DNA from: Polysphondylium violaceum | Taxonomy: Eukaryota; Evosea; Eumycetozoa; Dictyosteliales; Dictyosteliaceae | DNA length: 64,000 nucleotides | Direction: 5' to 3' | NCBI GenBank assembly: GCA_000277445.1 | Contig: AJWJ01000002.1 | Location: 1 to 64,000 of the forward strand | Shown here: one piece after another, positions 1 to 13,273 of the stretch | Position numbering within the stretch: position 1 is the stretch's first letter | How the letters are laid out: every line of letters begins with the position of its first letter | Program-made: the position numbers and the translations under genes | The notes under the pieces: model-generated | What the model was told of the DNA's origin: nothing | Databases searched by the model: none | The model's input: only the letters and a program-made list of their open reading frames with translations

Positions 1-56
<56 letters not shown>
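1..56. repeat. (CA)n microsatellite
   Basis: An almost perfect CA dinucleotide tract opens the window. Shorter CA/GT and GGAT-type runs recur through the first 5 kb. It is a simple repeat, probably cut by the window edge. No coding role is seen. Confidence 0.95.
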
Positions 57-60
<4 letters not shown>

Positions 61-3000
61 AAATTGGTTTGGTTGAACCGTCGTCAATGGAGTTGAAAGG
101 ATGAAACACAACCACCCAACACACACACAAAGAGAGAATTTAAATTAGTGGTACTGGGGGAAAGTAAGCAATCACAATACAATTAACGCCCACATTCATT
201 CACACACATCGTTTTTTTTTTTTTTTTTTCTATTGGTGTCAGATGGGGTGAAATAAAATAAAAATATGATCTGTCACAAACACAAATATATCTGAATCAA
301 AATCACAATCACAGTACTACTACTTTGGCTATCTACTATTACTTCTTTTTTTCCAACCTAATCAAAATCAACAATAACAGCCATATTATGGATTGTTGTC
401 GTTGTTGTTTGCATTCTAATAGTAGATTCTACTGCTGGTGATGTGGGGAGGGGTGAGGGTGAGGTACTGGGATGGATGATGAAAAAAATAAAAAATGGTT
501 GATTAAATTTACTTGTCTATGTCTATAGATAATTTGCAAGATGGAAATTTTGACAAAACAAACAACTACTATAACTATTCAAACACAGCTTTACTTTTTT
601 TTTTTTTTTTGAATTGAATTAGAAAAAAAAAAAATGTAAACCCCAATACCAATCAAATGATGGATGGATGGTTGGATAGATGGATATAAATAGATGATTG
701 AAAAATGTATTTATAAAAGAGGATGATGGATAAATATGTAAAACAGCACGCACAAATACAAAAAAAGAATAGAAGCCAAGGTAATTTCAGAGGAGGAATC
801 ATAAGATGAATTTAATCACTCCCTTTTAAATTAAAAATAAATTTGCAGAAATTAAAAAAAAAACAAAAAAATTAAAAATAAAACAAACAAGGCATCCCAA
901 GACACAGATGTATGCCCATATGGAGAAAAAATATAAAAACAAAAAAAACAAAAAAAAAAGCACCAATATGGAAAATAAGAGGTGTTGGTGGGGTGGTGGT
1001 GTCGATTCAAACAGAAAAAAAAATGACTACTAAAGTGAGCGCGGGTAAGTGTGTGAATGGTGTGGGTGAATGTGTTGTATGACTTGATAGGATAGAATGA
1101 AAAAGGCCTATTATTATCTCTGATTTCTTTATAGAGCTAACCCCATCACCACTGTATAAGTGTGCTTTTTTTTTTTTAGAAAAGAAAAGTGGTTTCTTTG
1201 GTCAGAGGAAAAGAATAAGGCATACATTCCGATAGATGGATGGGATTTCTTTTTAAATTTTTTTCAATTCTTTTTCTTTGGGTGTGTGGCTGTGGGTTGG
1301 AGGGAGGTGGTGATGGGAATCTATTTTTAAAATGGGTGAATATGAAAAGATAGATGGATGGAATCAACACCCACTGTGTGAATCTTTTTTTGTTTTCATA
1401 TGTGTAAGCAAAAATACATAGAAAAGGAGCTAAAAAAATGTGTGTGTTGGGTGGATTATTCAAACCATCATTCGTTTATCCACACACCACACACACAAAT
1501 CACAATCCAAGGTGATTCAACAATACAAACACCTCCTTCTGGCACAAATAAAGTCAAAAAACAGTTTTTCAAAGCACTTGTGTGTGTTGCAAGTTTTTAA
1601 AAACACCACCCACACACAATTTGTGTTGTTAAAGAAAAGTGATTGTTTGAAAGGGTGATATGTTAAAAATACATTTTTTCAGTGGTCTCTTGCAACCGTG
1701 AATAAAATGGTGATTGATGACCCCTGTCACTTTGCTTTACCTGATGTAAGAAACTAATGATTAAATTTATAAACCCACACACAAATCAAAAAGAGAAGTG
1801 GAATGAGATCATGTTGGATTGGATAGATCAATCATGAGATTCCAAACTTAATATTGGGTCCAACCACCACCACATACAAAAAAAAAAAAGCATTTTTGCA
1901 AAAAATTTTTTTTTTAAAAAAAGAAATGAATTTTCGAAAATTTTGATCATCACGGTGATCGTCGGTCAAACAGAAAAAAATGGTGGTGATGCTGAGAGGG
2001 ATCGACAAATAAAAAAAAAAAACCCTTTCTGACAAGAGTTGGGTATATCAAATACTTACGAAATTAGTTGTAACTTTACACTATAACTTGTTGCTGTTAT
2101 TGCCGTTGTTGATTTGGTTTGGATACTATTACTGCTGCTGATATCTATTTTATCAGATTTACTGGTTTTATGAAATAAATAAAGAAATAAAAGGTGTCGT
2201 ACAATGTAACGATATAAATGAGAAAATGTAAAATTTGAGAGAGTGAATATATACAATTGGTGGGTATAAATTAAATGAATTAATTAGGTCACTATTTAGA
2301 AAAAAAAAAATAGAAATCTAAAATTGATTTTAAAATAATTAGTTTACGGCCTATGATTGAATCTTTATAAAGATAAAATCAGAATGAATGAATATGTAAC
2401 AGGACAAAAATAAATAAAAAAAAAATATAACAAAACAATAATAATAATAATAATAATAGAATAAAATGCAAAGTTGTTATTTAATGATGGTGATGTTCAT
2501 TTGTTGTGTGGATGTAAGCACTAGTCCAATGTGGTTGGTTGGGGCGGTGGTGCTAAGGCATAAAAATAAACTGGGGGTGATGATGAAAAAAAGAAAAAAA
2601 GAAAACAAAGATGTTTTTCACAATCACTAGAACGACACACTGCCTGCAAAGTAAATAAAAAAAATTTAAAATAAAATAAAAAAAATAGAAAAATAGAAAA
2701 AGAGAAAAAAAGTTGTGCGAGGATGCAAAGATGAAGTGATGAGGGTGTTTTTTGGGGATCAAGTAAAATATCTAAATATTTTCACCAAAGCTAGCCAAAA
2801 ACTTGTAAGAAAAAAAAATTGTTGTGAAGTAATCGCATTCTGCGAATCTCAAAATGAGAAAAGAATTTTTTTCAATTTAAAATATTTTTTTTTTCGTCGG
2901 GTCAAAAGCGCCGTGTCCGCAAGGTTTTTGATTGAAAAAATTTGAAAAATTTCAGACGCCGAGATTTAGTGGTGGAAAAAAATGGGCGAGGGGATGGGAG

Positions 3001-3261
3001 AACCTGTCTATGAACAAGGGACACTTTGATTGCTAAAAGGGGTAAAATCAACTACCACAATTGTGGAATGATTGAAAAAGATTGACTAGGAGATTTGGCA
3101 GTAAAACAAAATTACAATTGTGTGTGTATGTGGTTTTGTGTGTGTGTGTTTTGTATTTCAAGAGAGGTTTAAACCTCCATTGGCCCTCTGGAGAAAAAAA
3201 AACTGATGCATACCACTTTTTTTAAAAATAGAAGATAAGGTGTTTGATTGTGAGATCTTTT

Positions 3262-3263
<2 letters not shown>

Positions 3264-3293
<30 letters not shown>
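3264..3293. repeat. poly-T run of 30
   Basis: An uninterrupted run of 30 T. It is the longest homopolymer of the left region and its length may be unreliable in a draft assembly. Confidence 0.9.
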
Positions 3294-3294
<1 letters not shown>

Positions 3295-5122
3295 AAATTT
3301 ACTCTTCAAAGAATAAACAAATTTCAGTGTATTTTCAAAGGTGTTTTTGATAAATCTGATTTGATTGATTCTTTGTTGTTTTTGATTATTATTTAGAGAT
3401 AAACTGATAGAATTGTAATGTGACTAGTTTTCAATAATGAATTATCAAATAAAAAAAAACAAAGTTTTATGAAATGATGATAGTGATTATCAATCTTACA
3501 CATAGAGAATTTGATTGGTATACAATGAGAGTGTGAATGGGTGGAAGGTTTAAAATATACTCACTCAATCGATTGTTGATTGATTGATTGATAGATTAAT
3601 CAATAGATTAAAGACTAGAACAAAGACTCATAAGAGTTGTTGAATAGATTTAGGGTAAAGTGTTGATTATTGGATGGAGAAAAGTATATTTTGTTTAAAT
3701 GTGTGTAGATAGTGTGGTTAAAAGTCTATGAAATAAACATGGTATAGCAGTTTGTGTGTTTTTTTTAAAAATAACAAAGAGATCTCAATAGATATTTGGG
3801 TGGTGGTTAAGATAAGGCCAACACCAATTTGAATGCATTTTGGAGTGTGGCCTTGCATTCTCTGAATTTTGAAACCTTGTACAAAAAAAAAAAAGTTTTT
3901 TTTTACATTTTTTTTGTCCCAATTTAATTTTTTTTTTTTGATTTTTTTTGGACTCTGACACAAAAGAGGCATATGATTTTGGGATGGTCGATAAAAATAG
4001 GTTATTGATGAAAATTCATATCGAAGGTAGTTTTAAACCAATCAAAAATCACTTTTTTGATGATAGATATCATCGACACACTCTGCTTTTTTGTTTCTGA
4101 CTTTTAACAGCAATCAGAGTGTGAATGGTTTGTTTTTTTTTTTTTCTTCCTCTTTCTATTGGTGCTACCAATATAATCATACGTATAAAAAGGGTGATAC
4201 ACAAAACACAGACACACAATTAAACATTAATGGGGGATATAAAATAAAATACCAGCAATGGAGATTGGATAATGTCTCCTCATCTTTCTACATACCTGTT
4301 AATGGGTATCTTAGAAAAAAAAAAAAAAAAAAAAACCCATTAAATAGAAAAAGTCCCGCCGATCAACTTTTTGATTGGGAAGAGGTGAGATAAAATTATA
4401 TAAATACTATTAGTTAGGATCTTGCAATACGTGTAGAAAAAAAAAAAAAACCTCTATAATACACAAACTAAAAAATTAACCTTTTGACAAACAACACAAC
4501 AAAAAAAAAAAAAAAAAAAGAATTATGAGGGCCGAATTAATGTTGATCACTCAGAGTTGACCACAACTAACAAAGAGGCAAGAAAAAATGAAAATGAAAA
4601 TAGAAAAAAAAAAATTAAAAAAAAAAAACAAAATTAATCAATAATCATTAGGGTTGTCTTTTGGGTTATTTTGGACAAGGGGAGTGACCGGTAGAGGTCT
4701 AAGTCCCATCGATAATACACAGAGATCGAAAAAATCTATCTAGATATTTTCATTATAACAAAAAAAAAGTGGGATGAACACTCTTTCAATTACAATCAGG
4801 TCTACACTGTTTTTTCTCGAAATTTAATGATATTTTTTTGCAGCAGTAATTTCGATCAGGTGGAAAATGACGACACATTTGGGGTTAAAGTTTTATTTTG
4901 AAAATTTTAAAAAAAAAGAGAAAAAAAAAAGACCACGAACGTGGGGGTTGGCCTTTTTCTTGGGTTTGAAGACACGCATCTTTGATTCTCGGGAATTTTA
5001 AAGAATGCGATTTCACATGGTTAGAGTCGCAAATACAAATACTAACAGGCTTTGAGTGGTATTCTATTTACATCAGAGATATAATATATATATATTTTTT
5101 TGATCATCTCAACGTGTTTTTA

Positions 5123-7512
5123 TTATTCTTGATTTGTTATTCTTTGCATCAACTCTGCACGAGTTTGTATCATCTCGTCCATTAGCTGTGATTGATATTC
5201 CTTTTCTTCATTCAAGTATTGATTGTTTTCCTCTTCATCAAACCCTTCGAAATTTCGGAGTATAGAGTCGTTCTCGTAGGTTGGAAAGAGGTATTGAGGA
5301 TCTGCCCATTTTGGATTGTTTTTTTTAACTCCACAATGTTGGGTATCAGCCGCTAAATGAGCATATAGAGAATTTGCATCTTGAAATTGATGACCACAAT
5401 AACAACACACCAATTGATATATTTGTCTTCTAATAAAATTTAAGACCTTCATACTATCATAGTAATCAAGTTCTATTATAATATTATTGTTTATGTTAAT
5501 GTTTGTTTTTGGTGTTATATTATTGTAACAACAACGAACAAATACACATTATGACCATTAATGATAGGGAGAGTGGTGGGTGGTGATATTGATATTTGCG
5601 GATGTTGTTGTGTCCATTGGTGGTGCAAGGAGCGTGGATGGATGGATGCGGCCTACACAAACCATTGATCTTACTATGACCTCCTCATTTAGTGCAGGGG
5701 TGTTTATAAATATTCTCACGAGAGATTCAGAGTTTTTTACATATAAAGTTTAGTTTGGCTCTTCTTTGAAAATGTTTTGCACCAAAAATAACAGTGCGGT
5801 GGGAAGATGATTTTTTCAATTTTTTACGTTTTGGATATTTTTTGGGTATGAAAAAGGTGGGAATAAGATGACATGACATTCTTGGAATGAACAAAAAATC
5901 AAATAAACAAAAAAACAAGCAAAGCAACATCATGGTAAACTGCAATATTTGTAGATGGATGGAAAACTATAAACAACAACAACAACAACAACTATAATGT
6001 CTTTAAATACTTACTCCACTCTTTACGTATTTGGTCAAAGTTGAAACTGTGAATCACATTCATGTGGTCAAAAGCAATATCTGAATTTTCAAACTGTTCA
6101 GTGCAAAAGAGACACACAGCACTCTCATCCATATATGCATCTTCATCCGAGTTTTCTGTCCAATCATCCCAGTGTGTTCTATAAAATGTTTTTTGTTTAG
6201 TATTTTTTTTTTTTTTAAAAAATTGGTTAGCAAGAGACAAGACAGGACAAAAGTCAGATATTTTAAAGATACTATATGTCGTCACATAAAATGTAAATGT
6301 GTAGTGGATGGCGCACCAGTGGTGTGAATTTGGTGAAATTACAATAATGTAGAGATGGTAGACTTACATGTGATGTTGACCATTCAACTCATTTTGTGCC
6401 TGTTGCATTAATTCTACATTGTTTAATTGATTGTCATTGTCCTCTTCATCCTCTTTCTTTAAGTCTTCCCAACTCTTTCCCGGTTCCAAGTAATTTAAAA
6501 GATAGAATCTATCATACACTGTGTTCAATGGATTCAATCGAGTGTGTTTTTTCTTTTTCATGTGAAGTTTCAACACAGAGGGACTCTTGAATGTTTTCTC
6601 ACAAAACAAACATTGATTTTCAATCGTCTTTTCTCTAATAATATCTAATAATTCATTTATATTTACTAAATTATCTGATAAACCAATGTTGAAGCTATAG
6701 TATAATAATAGGTGTCATATATTAATATCAAATTCAACTTTGTTGTTGTTGTTTTTGACCATATATACATACTTGTGTTGATCTAAAAGATGAGCAGACA
6801 CTGCTGATCTATCACCCTTGAATACCACAGGACACATTGGACAAACACTTGAGAAATCTGGATTGATTCTTTCTAAATGTTGTTGATTTAATACAAAGTT
6901 CTATATAAATAAAGTATTAACAAATGATTAATAAACTTTTATAAACTATATCTATAACTGTAGCTGTATCTAATATTTACTAATCTTTCAATTTGAAGCT
7001 TTCTTCTTAAATCTTGATCCTCTGGTAAAATATCACTAAGTAAATAATAATCTGTAACTGGTTCTATAATAGATGATATACAATATATTAATATAACAAT
7101 CAATTAATCAATCAACAACTATATAGTAACAAAAACACATACGTGATTGAGTAGGTTGGGTTTGAATGACAGTCGTATACTCTTTGAGATCTTTTCCATT
7201 CATTTGTTTTTTCCAATGATCCAAATAACTTGATAGATTTGCAACATGATTAACGTCTGCAATGACAAATTGATGTTGATGAAATAAATGTTCTAATATA
7301 AATCTAGATTCTGTTTCAAAATGATTACATAGTAAACAATTGAATTTAACAATGGGGGTATTTTCCGATTCTGATTCTGAATCTGTTGTGCAGGTCCCTG
7401 TTGATGTAGTGGTGGTAGTGGTGGGAGTGATAGTGGTTTTTTTAAAAGTAAATGACAATGGTTCAGATAACGGTGAAATGGTAGGCCAATGACTAAAATC
7501 CTCTTGTTCCAT
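5123..7512 (-). CDS. znf277: ZNF277-like C2H2 zinc-finger protein
   Basis: Six exons on the minus strand: 7512-7143, 7063-6981, 6900-6773, 6694-6368, 6178-6015 and 5472-5123, giving 473 aa (human ZNF277 is about 450). All introns are short GT-AG and frames join cleanly. Five C2H2-like fingers are visible: FNCLLC near residue 57, CPMCPVVF, CLFCEKTFKSPSVLKLH, CLFCTEQF, and CCYCGHQF near the C-terminus. Between them lie segments I recognise from ZNF277: NFNIGL, YDRFYLLNYLEPGKSWE and VLNFIRRQIYQ. The N-terminus is Ser/Thr-rich. Family members are nuclear or nucleolar proteins; in animals ZNF277 has been tied to Polycomb and to ribosomal protein uS5. That role here is inference. The start is the first ATG of a long open exon. 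Its 5' end faces the 3' end of the M16 peptidase gene about 250 bp away. Confidence 0.88.
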
Positions 7513-7764
7513 TTTTATTTATATCTATAGTACAGTTTAATATATCTTTTCAGTGTATTGGTCTGCGCAGATTACAAATTGACGATTTTTTGAAAAAAAA
7601 AAGAAAAAATTAAAAAAAAAAATTAAAAAAACGAAAAGTAATAAATATGGAATGACGAAAATAGATTTATAATAAATAAAATAGATTAAATTTATTGATA
7701 TTACATATTATTTGGTTTGCTTTATATATAAATATGTATAGATAGGCCAACATTGAGTAAATAA

Positions 7765-10703
7765 TTAATTTTGAATTGGGCTTGTTGGATTTTGGATGGC
7801 TGGACAGAGTAAAGATTTGGCTCTAAAAGTGCCAAAATCATTGAGAATGATAATTTCAGGATCGTCATTGGTTGGAATTTCAAAGGTTTTTGGATAGATA
7901 AGAGTTGAAAAGATTCTCAATTCAGATTTTGTCAAGAAATGTCTCTTTACAAAGGTCAAAAGATCATCAATGGTGATGGTTTCCAATTGTTTGACAACTT
8001 TGGGTGTGAAGTTGAATTCATTGTACATTGTAAAACTGTCCCAAAACAAAGAGTGTGCATCAATTTGATTTTGTTTTCTTCTAGAGAGGGTATCTTTAGT
8101 GGATTCCACGAGTTTTTCAAAACCTTGGTCGGCACGATAGGTCTCGATCGTGTCGATGAGAGTGGGAAAGAATTCCTTGACCTTGGCGACGAGTTGGTGG
8201 GGTGGACAGACATTGGATTGAACAATGAATCTAAAGGTGATGTTGCCGACAAAGCTAGACAAAGAGGTGGCGACATAGCCAAGCTGTTGTTTGGTTCTGA
8301 GGTTGTCAAAGAAACTGGAGGCCGTAATACCTGTGAGGAGTGTGACGATGGCGATGTCTTTTATGTTGTGGACACCAATTTGGACGGTGGTCTCGATGGC
8401 GCCGTTGGTTTGAGCAGCGTCGGCAGTGTATCTTCTCACCTGGTGTTCGACTCCCTTTGGTAAAAACACCTTTCGACAACGAGCAATGTCGGCTTTGGGG
8501 GTTGGTGTACGGTCGAATTTGGAAACAGTGTTTTCACAGAAATCCACGCACTCCTCTTTGGTGACATTACCAAAGATAAAGAATGTGAAGCTGATGGTCT
8601 TAAAGTAGTTTCTGATCCACTGGACAAAGTCTTCTCTCTTGAGTTGGGAGAGATAGTTGACCTTGTCTTGGTTTTCAGAGCTGACAGTAGAGAGATAGAG
8701 GTTAGATTCTTTGATGGCGAGTTGGTAGGGGGTCTCTAATTGGTAGTTTATGTAACGGGTTGAAACCTTTTCCACGGCACGGCTAAAGCACTCTGGACTG
8801 CAATCAAAGGCGTAGAGGAGGCTAAAGGCGGTCTTAAGAGCAAAAAAGATCTTGTCGTCATAGCCAGAGACTTTGAGCTCAAAGTGAGTCAACCAATTGA
8901 TAAATTTCACACTGATGCCGGACAAGATCATATCGTAGAGATACTCTTCATTGAGGATGTCTTTGGCGATCTTTTCAAACAAAAATAGGTTGGTGGTGGT
9001 ACGAGTGCCACTCATGTGTTCCGACTCGAATCTCACTTTGATTTGTGCCATGGGTACGTTGAACCATGTGTCGGGCGAGTAGTACATGTCGATACCGTTT
9101 TGGCTATAGACAAGCGAGGGCATAGGAATCTCGGCGGTGGTATTTTGTTCGTTCTTGATATCAAACTTTTTGGGCATAAATTGGTTGGGGGCGGGGATAT
9201 AGAGTGATGGGTCGGTAGGGAAACCTGATCTCCACTTTTCCACTCGTTCAGGGGTGATGTCGACATACGAGTATTCGGTACCATAGTACTCGGCTACCAA
9301 ATCTGTCTTGCCTTTGAACTTGTCAGAGCCCACGACGACAAGCATATTTTCGGGAGTCAAATACTTTTGGGCAAGGGTTTTGATCTCTTCCAAATCGATT
9401 TCGTCGCTAAAGTATCTCAACTTGAGGACGTTTTCCGGTTTCTTGGTGTAGTAGAGGTTCTCGACGATGGATCTCGAGTAATCGAGGGCACGCGATTTCG
9501 AGGCATTGTTCCAGGTGATGGTGTTGTGGGCAATGGTCTCTTCGACGACATATTTGGGGATATTGTCGAGAAGCTTCATGAATTGGAAATTAAGATTCAA
9601 TATCTCGTCAATGTTTTCCAAGCCAGTGTCGGTGAGATCAATGTCGTTGACGACAGAGAATATGGTCTTGGAGGTTGGATGGGCATAGGTGGACAATCCG
9701 TAGGCATAGTTCTTTTTCTTGAGTACCGAGAGCAACGAGCCAAGGGATTCGTGGCCCAACAGATGAGAGATGATGGGTCCGGTGTGTTTGCTAAAGTTGG
9801 TGAATGTATAGGCTGGATCAGGGATGGGCCATTCGATACGAAGTGTGTTTTTACTCTTTACTGGAACATAGTGCATATAGACTGATTTGTCTAATACCAA
9901 TGGAGGATGCACAGGGTCTGGTAGGTTTTTGTTTTTGATGGGTGAAAAGTACTCCCTGGTCCACTCTTCTAATGCGTCCAATGTTTGTGGACCAACGATA
10001 GAGAGCTTAATAAGATTGGATGAATAGTTGTCATTATAAAACTCGACGACTCTGTCTCTCATGCCCGGTTTATTCAATGTCTCAAAGTTACCAGTACTGA
10101 ATCTAGAGGCTGGATGATCCTTAAATGCCATTCCTCTGAGATTGGCTACTCTCCATACATCATTTTGTATATTACCGTTGTGTTCCGAATTGATTGCATT
10201 GATCTCTCTATTTGTAGATGAATCACTCATCAAGGGACAAATGAAAAACGATGACAATCTATCCAATGATTCTTTTAATGATGCTTGATTAATATTATAA
10301 TAATAAACAGTATATACGGCTATATATATGTGTGTGGTTATGTTTCAACATTAATATCAACGTTGTATGATCATTATATTTACACTCATACAATACACTA
10401 CTTACATGAAGTACCGGCATTATAAGAACCACCGTTTTCACTGATAAATTGAGCGAATTCCTTTTCAATGGGATACTTTTCAGTGCCCATAAACAACATA
10501 TGTTCTAAAAAGTGAGCCAAACCCAAGGCTTCGGGTGGATTTAAATAGGAACCAACACCAACCCTAAGCGAGACAGCGGCATTGTCGATGGCACTATCAG
10601 ATACCAAGAGTACTTCCATTTGGTTGTCCAACTTGAGGTATCTATAATTTCTTTTATCATTTGGAGATTTAATAATCTCTATGTTATCTATTGCTGAAAC
10701 CAT
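7765..10703 (-). CDS. insulysin-type M16A zinc metallopeptidase
   Basis: Two exons, 10703-10406 and 10319-7765, encode 950 aa, the usual size for insulin-degrading enzyme, yeast Ste23 and nardilysin. The inverted zinc motif HFLEH (His64, Glu67, His68) is followed by the third ligand Glu145 in NSEH, exactly 81 residues after His64, as in human IDE. The C-terminal half keeps the family sequence LRTKQQLGYVA. The intron splits the N-terminal domain; joining T to CC at 10319 restores a continuous IDE-like segment (YTVYYYNINQ then LKESLDRLSSFF). No signal peptide is seen, so it is probably cytosolic, where family members degrade small amyloidogenic or signalling peptides and presequences. Substrates here are unknown. 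All catalytic residues expected of the family are present. Confidence 0.93.
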
Positions 10704-10970
10704 GTATTATATTTGTTTATGTGTGTTGGGGGTGTGTGTATGTTTATAAAAAATTGAGAAAAAATATGATCCTCCATTTTTTTGTTTATTTTTATTTTTT
10801 TTTTTTATTTTTTTTCTTTTTTTTATTTTTTAGGGGGAATCTCTTTTTTGTGATCATTTTCTTTGAAAAAGGACACTCTTTCGATATGTAATTGTATAAT
10901 AAGATGAAATATATGTAGAGGATAGTATTTTAGATTAATAAGAATACTTGTGTAGCAAGAGTTATTTTAT

Positions 10971-11108
10971 TTAATATTCAAATACATCATTGAATGAAAG
11001 ATTATCATTAAAATTACCATATATTTCATCATGGCTATAGATTTGGTTCGTTAATAGATATTGAATTTGTTTTAAATCTAGATCCGTTTTTGGTTTTTTA
11101 GATTTATA

Positions 11109-11177
<69 letters not shown>

Positions 11178-13148
11178 TTTCATTGGTATTTGTAAATCAA
11201 TTAATCTCTTTAGTAATCTAAAGTTTGAAGTAGACTTTAAATTTTGAAATATGTTTTCTAATAGATCTGCTTCCATTCTATCCTCTTTGTATAATAATAT
11301 CAAGGTTGTAAGAAATAGACAATGATATTTTTTATCAGGAGATATCAAATTAAAGAATTGGAATTGATCCCACATTGGAGATGAATCTTTTAAGGTTTTT
11401 TCTTGATGGCCTAAAGGTAGGTAAATGTATATTTGTTTTGCTTTGATGTGTTGTGCAAGATATTTCACCAATTTAGGGCATTTGTTTTGTATTGCATAGT
11501 TGACTATCTTTGAAAAGGAAGATTTGAGAAACGTGTCCACATTAAATCCTTCAAAAAGGGTTTGGTAGACAATTGGCACATCGAAAGAAGGAGAGATAGC
11601 TCTAAGGTCGCTGAAATGAGTTGGGTAGAGATCTAGTATACATTTGCATTGTGAGATTTGTTTAATGAGTTTTATATTGGGAAGATTGATGGTATTAGAT
11701 TTTTTCAAATGGTCGATATAGTCCCCTGCAAAAAATTCTTCATGATACTTTTGATTTCTTCGATAGGCCACCAAACAATCTAGCATTTCCTGGGTAGCGG
11801 CTTGGTAAAAGTGGATAGCATTGAGTGAGCCTTTAAAGAGATTGTTTGAGAGAACATATTTTACGATACCAAAGCAACCTCTAGATATAAATCTCAAGAG
11901 AACATGAGTGTCAATGTAAAATAGATCTTTGAAATAGTTGTGAAAAAGTTGAACAATTCTCAGGTCATAGTGAAAGGTTGAAGTTACCATGGAGCAATCA
12001 TATGATAATCTTTTGAAAAGCTTGTTTGAAGTTAAAAAAACCAAGGACCCATATGGGGCATTAAAAGAGGGGCCAGAGAAAGAAAAACCTTTATCTGATG
12101 CTAGATACCTTAACATCTCAACGCTATGAAAGCAAGCACTTTCTATTTCAGAGTCAAAATACTTGGTTTTTTGTTTGAAAAATAATTTAAGGCACTCTAG
12201 GTTTGCAAAATAGGAAGGTACCTGATAGAGAAGAGTTGTAAAATTTTGAAAAATAAACTCCAGTAGCTTGATATCTCCCATTTTAAAAGCCAAAGGAAAG
12301 TTTATGTATGGATATTTTCTATTTGTTAGAAGGGGTTTAAGGAGATTAAAATCACACATATCTAGATACGGGAAATTGCTCAAAGTTAAATTCTCGAGTG
12401 GAACAGATTTTACCAAAAACTCTGACACCTCTCTTGAATGAAAAGAATTGAGATTGATTTTCTTTCTATCGGCGATTAGTAGAGGTAAGTGTTTGTCTGC
12501 TATATGATAAAATAGATTTAATTTTTGTGCATTGCAAGATTGTATCATGCATTGAGTCCAATAGGAATAAATGTCTGGTTTGTAGTCGCCAAATTTAAAA
12601 GAGACCACTTTGATTGAGTACTCAAAGGCCTCCACACTTCCATATACCCCAATCCCCTTGCTAATTTGATCCATATTTGGTAAAAACTTTGGTCCGAATA
12701 TAGTTGAAATATATTGATCAAGTTCTGTCACAGATAACACTTTAATTAATCCAACCAAAATAATATTTGAAATATTATAAACAGGTTTCTTTATTAGAGG
12801 ATAAAACATTGGCCAAACTCTACCTAATCTCTCTAAACTTGTATTGTGGTTGAAAAATTCTACGATATCTTCTTGATCTATATTTAATGGATTAAAATCA
12901 AATTGAGACATGATCAAAGGTGATGAGAGGATCTCTGTTATCGTTTTGTTTTTGAAAATGTTTTGGTCAATCTTTGCCAAACTCCATCTATGATCAAATA
13001 GTTCAAATCTATTTGTTTTGAAAAGAACCCTTAATGGGATATCATAGTAGCCATATCCAACCTTATCTTGATATTTACAATAATCAAATATGGTTTTAAA
13101 TAGAAATTTATTCTTAAATATAGAAAAGAATAGAGATGTTGTTGTCAT
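10971..13148 (-). CDS. lineage-family protein, degenerate ankyrin-like (copy 1)
   Basis: One exon, about 725 aa from the ATG at 13148 (an ATG at 13217 would add 23 aa; I prefer 13148 because paralogues start just before the same LFF..NK(F/Y)L segment). The N-terminal signature is shared by four proteins here: IFKNKFL, a short Cys/Lys segment, YYDIPL, LFKTNRF and FDHRW, then an FF(N/K)xNxxxxRL..VW block. The rest consists of about 30-residue units (IKLLEFIF, VEMLRYLASDKGFSF type) that resemble worn ankyrin repeats. An Asn tract of about 21 residues lies near the C-terminus. No catalytic motif is seen. Family membership is direct from the sequence; the ankyrin-like fold is inference and the function unknown. 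Confidence 0.75.
11114..11177. repeat. (ATT)n trinucleotide repeat encoding poly-Asn
   Basis: About 21 perfect ATT units, read as Asn codons (AAT) on the minus strand near the C-terminus of the copy-1 family protein. Coding poly-Asn of this kind is typical of dictyostelids and likely length-polymorphic. Confidence 0.95.
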
Positions 13149-13273
13149 CTTTGTTGCATGCAAGGAGTATCTATTTTGATTAATTTTAAAAAACACCATT
13201 TTTGCATTTTTGATCAAATTAATTCTGATAAAAATACTTAAAAAAAAAAAAAGAATTCATAGATATATATTGA

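Larger units (their letters stand above)
1..5122. other. gene-poor, simple-repeat-rich region
   Basis: I see no convincing gene here. Open frames are short, rich in Phe/Lys/Asn from poly-A and poly-T, and lack family motifs. It holds CA/GT tracts, GGAT-like runs (about 655-700), a 30-T run at 3264-3293, many A/T homopolymers and a G-rich run at 444-471 (three close G runs and a fourth after a 9-base loop). The only nearby gene end is the ZNF277-like stop codon at 5123, so most of this is either the control region of a gene to the left or true spacer. Untranslated RNAs cannot be excluded. Confidence 0.6.

Noticed and set aside
1-56. CRISPR-like or telomeric repeat
   Set aside because: It is a plain CA dinucleotide tract with no spacers and no G-rich telomere unit.
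2056-2256. Minus-strand frame with Ser/Thr/Lys-rich end followed by a GTAAGT donor
   Set aside because: Looks faintly like a dictyostelid exon, but no partner exon or family motif was found on either side and the upstream part is A/T noise.
7939-9885. Long plus-strand frames opposite the M16 peptidase
   Set aside because: Antisense shadows: composition follows the coding strand and no family motifs are present.
10260-10410. Apparent frameshift in the M16 peptidase between exon 1 and exon 2
   Set aside because: Using the acceptor at 10321-10320 restores a continuous family sequence and the exact 81-residue spacing of zinc ligands, so no error is needed.
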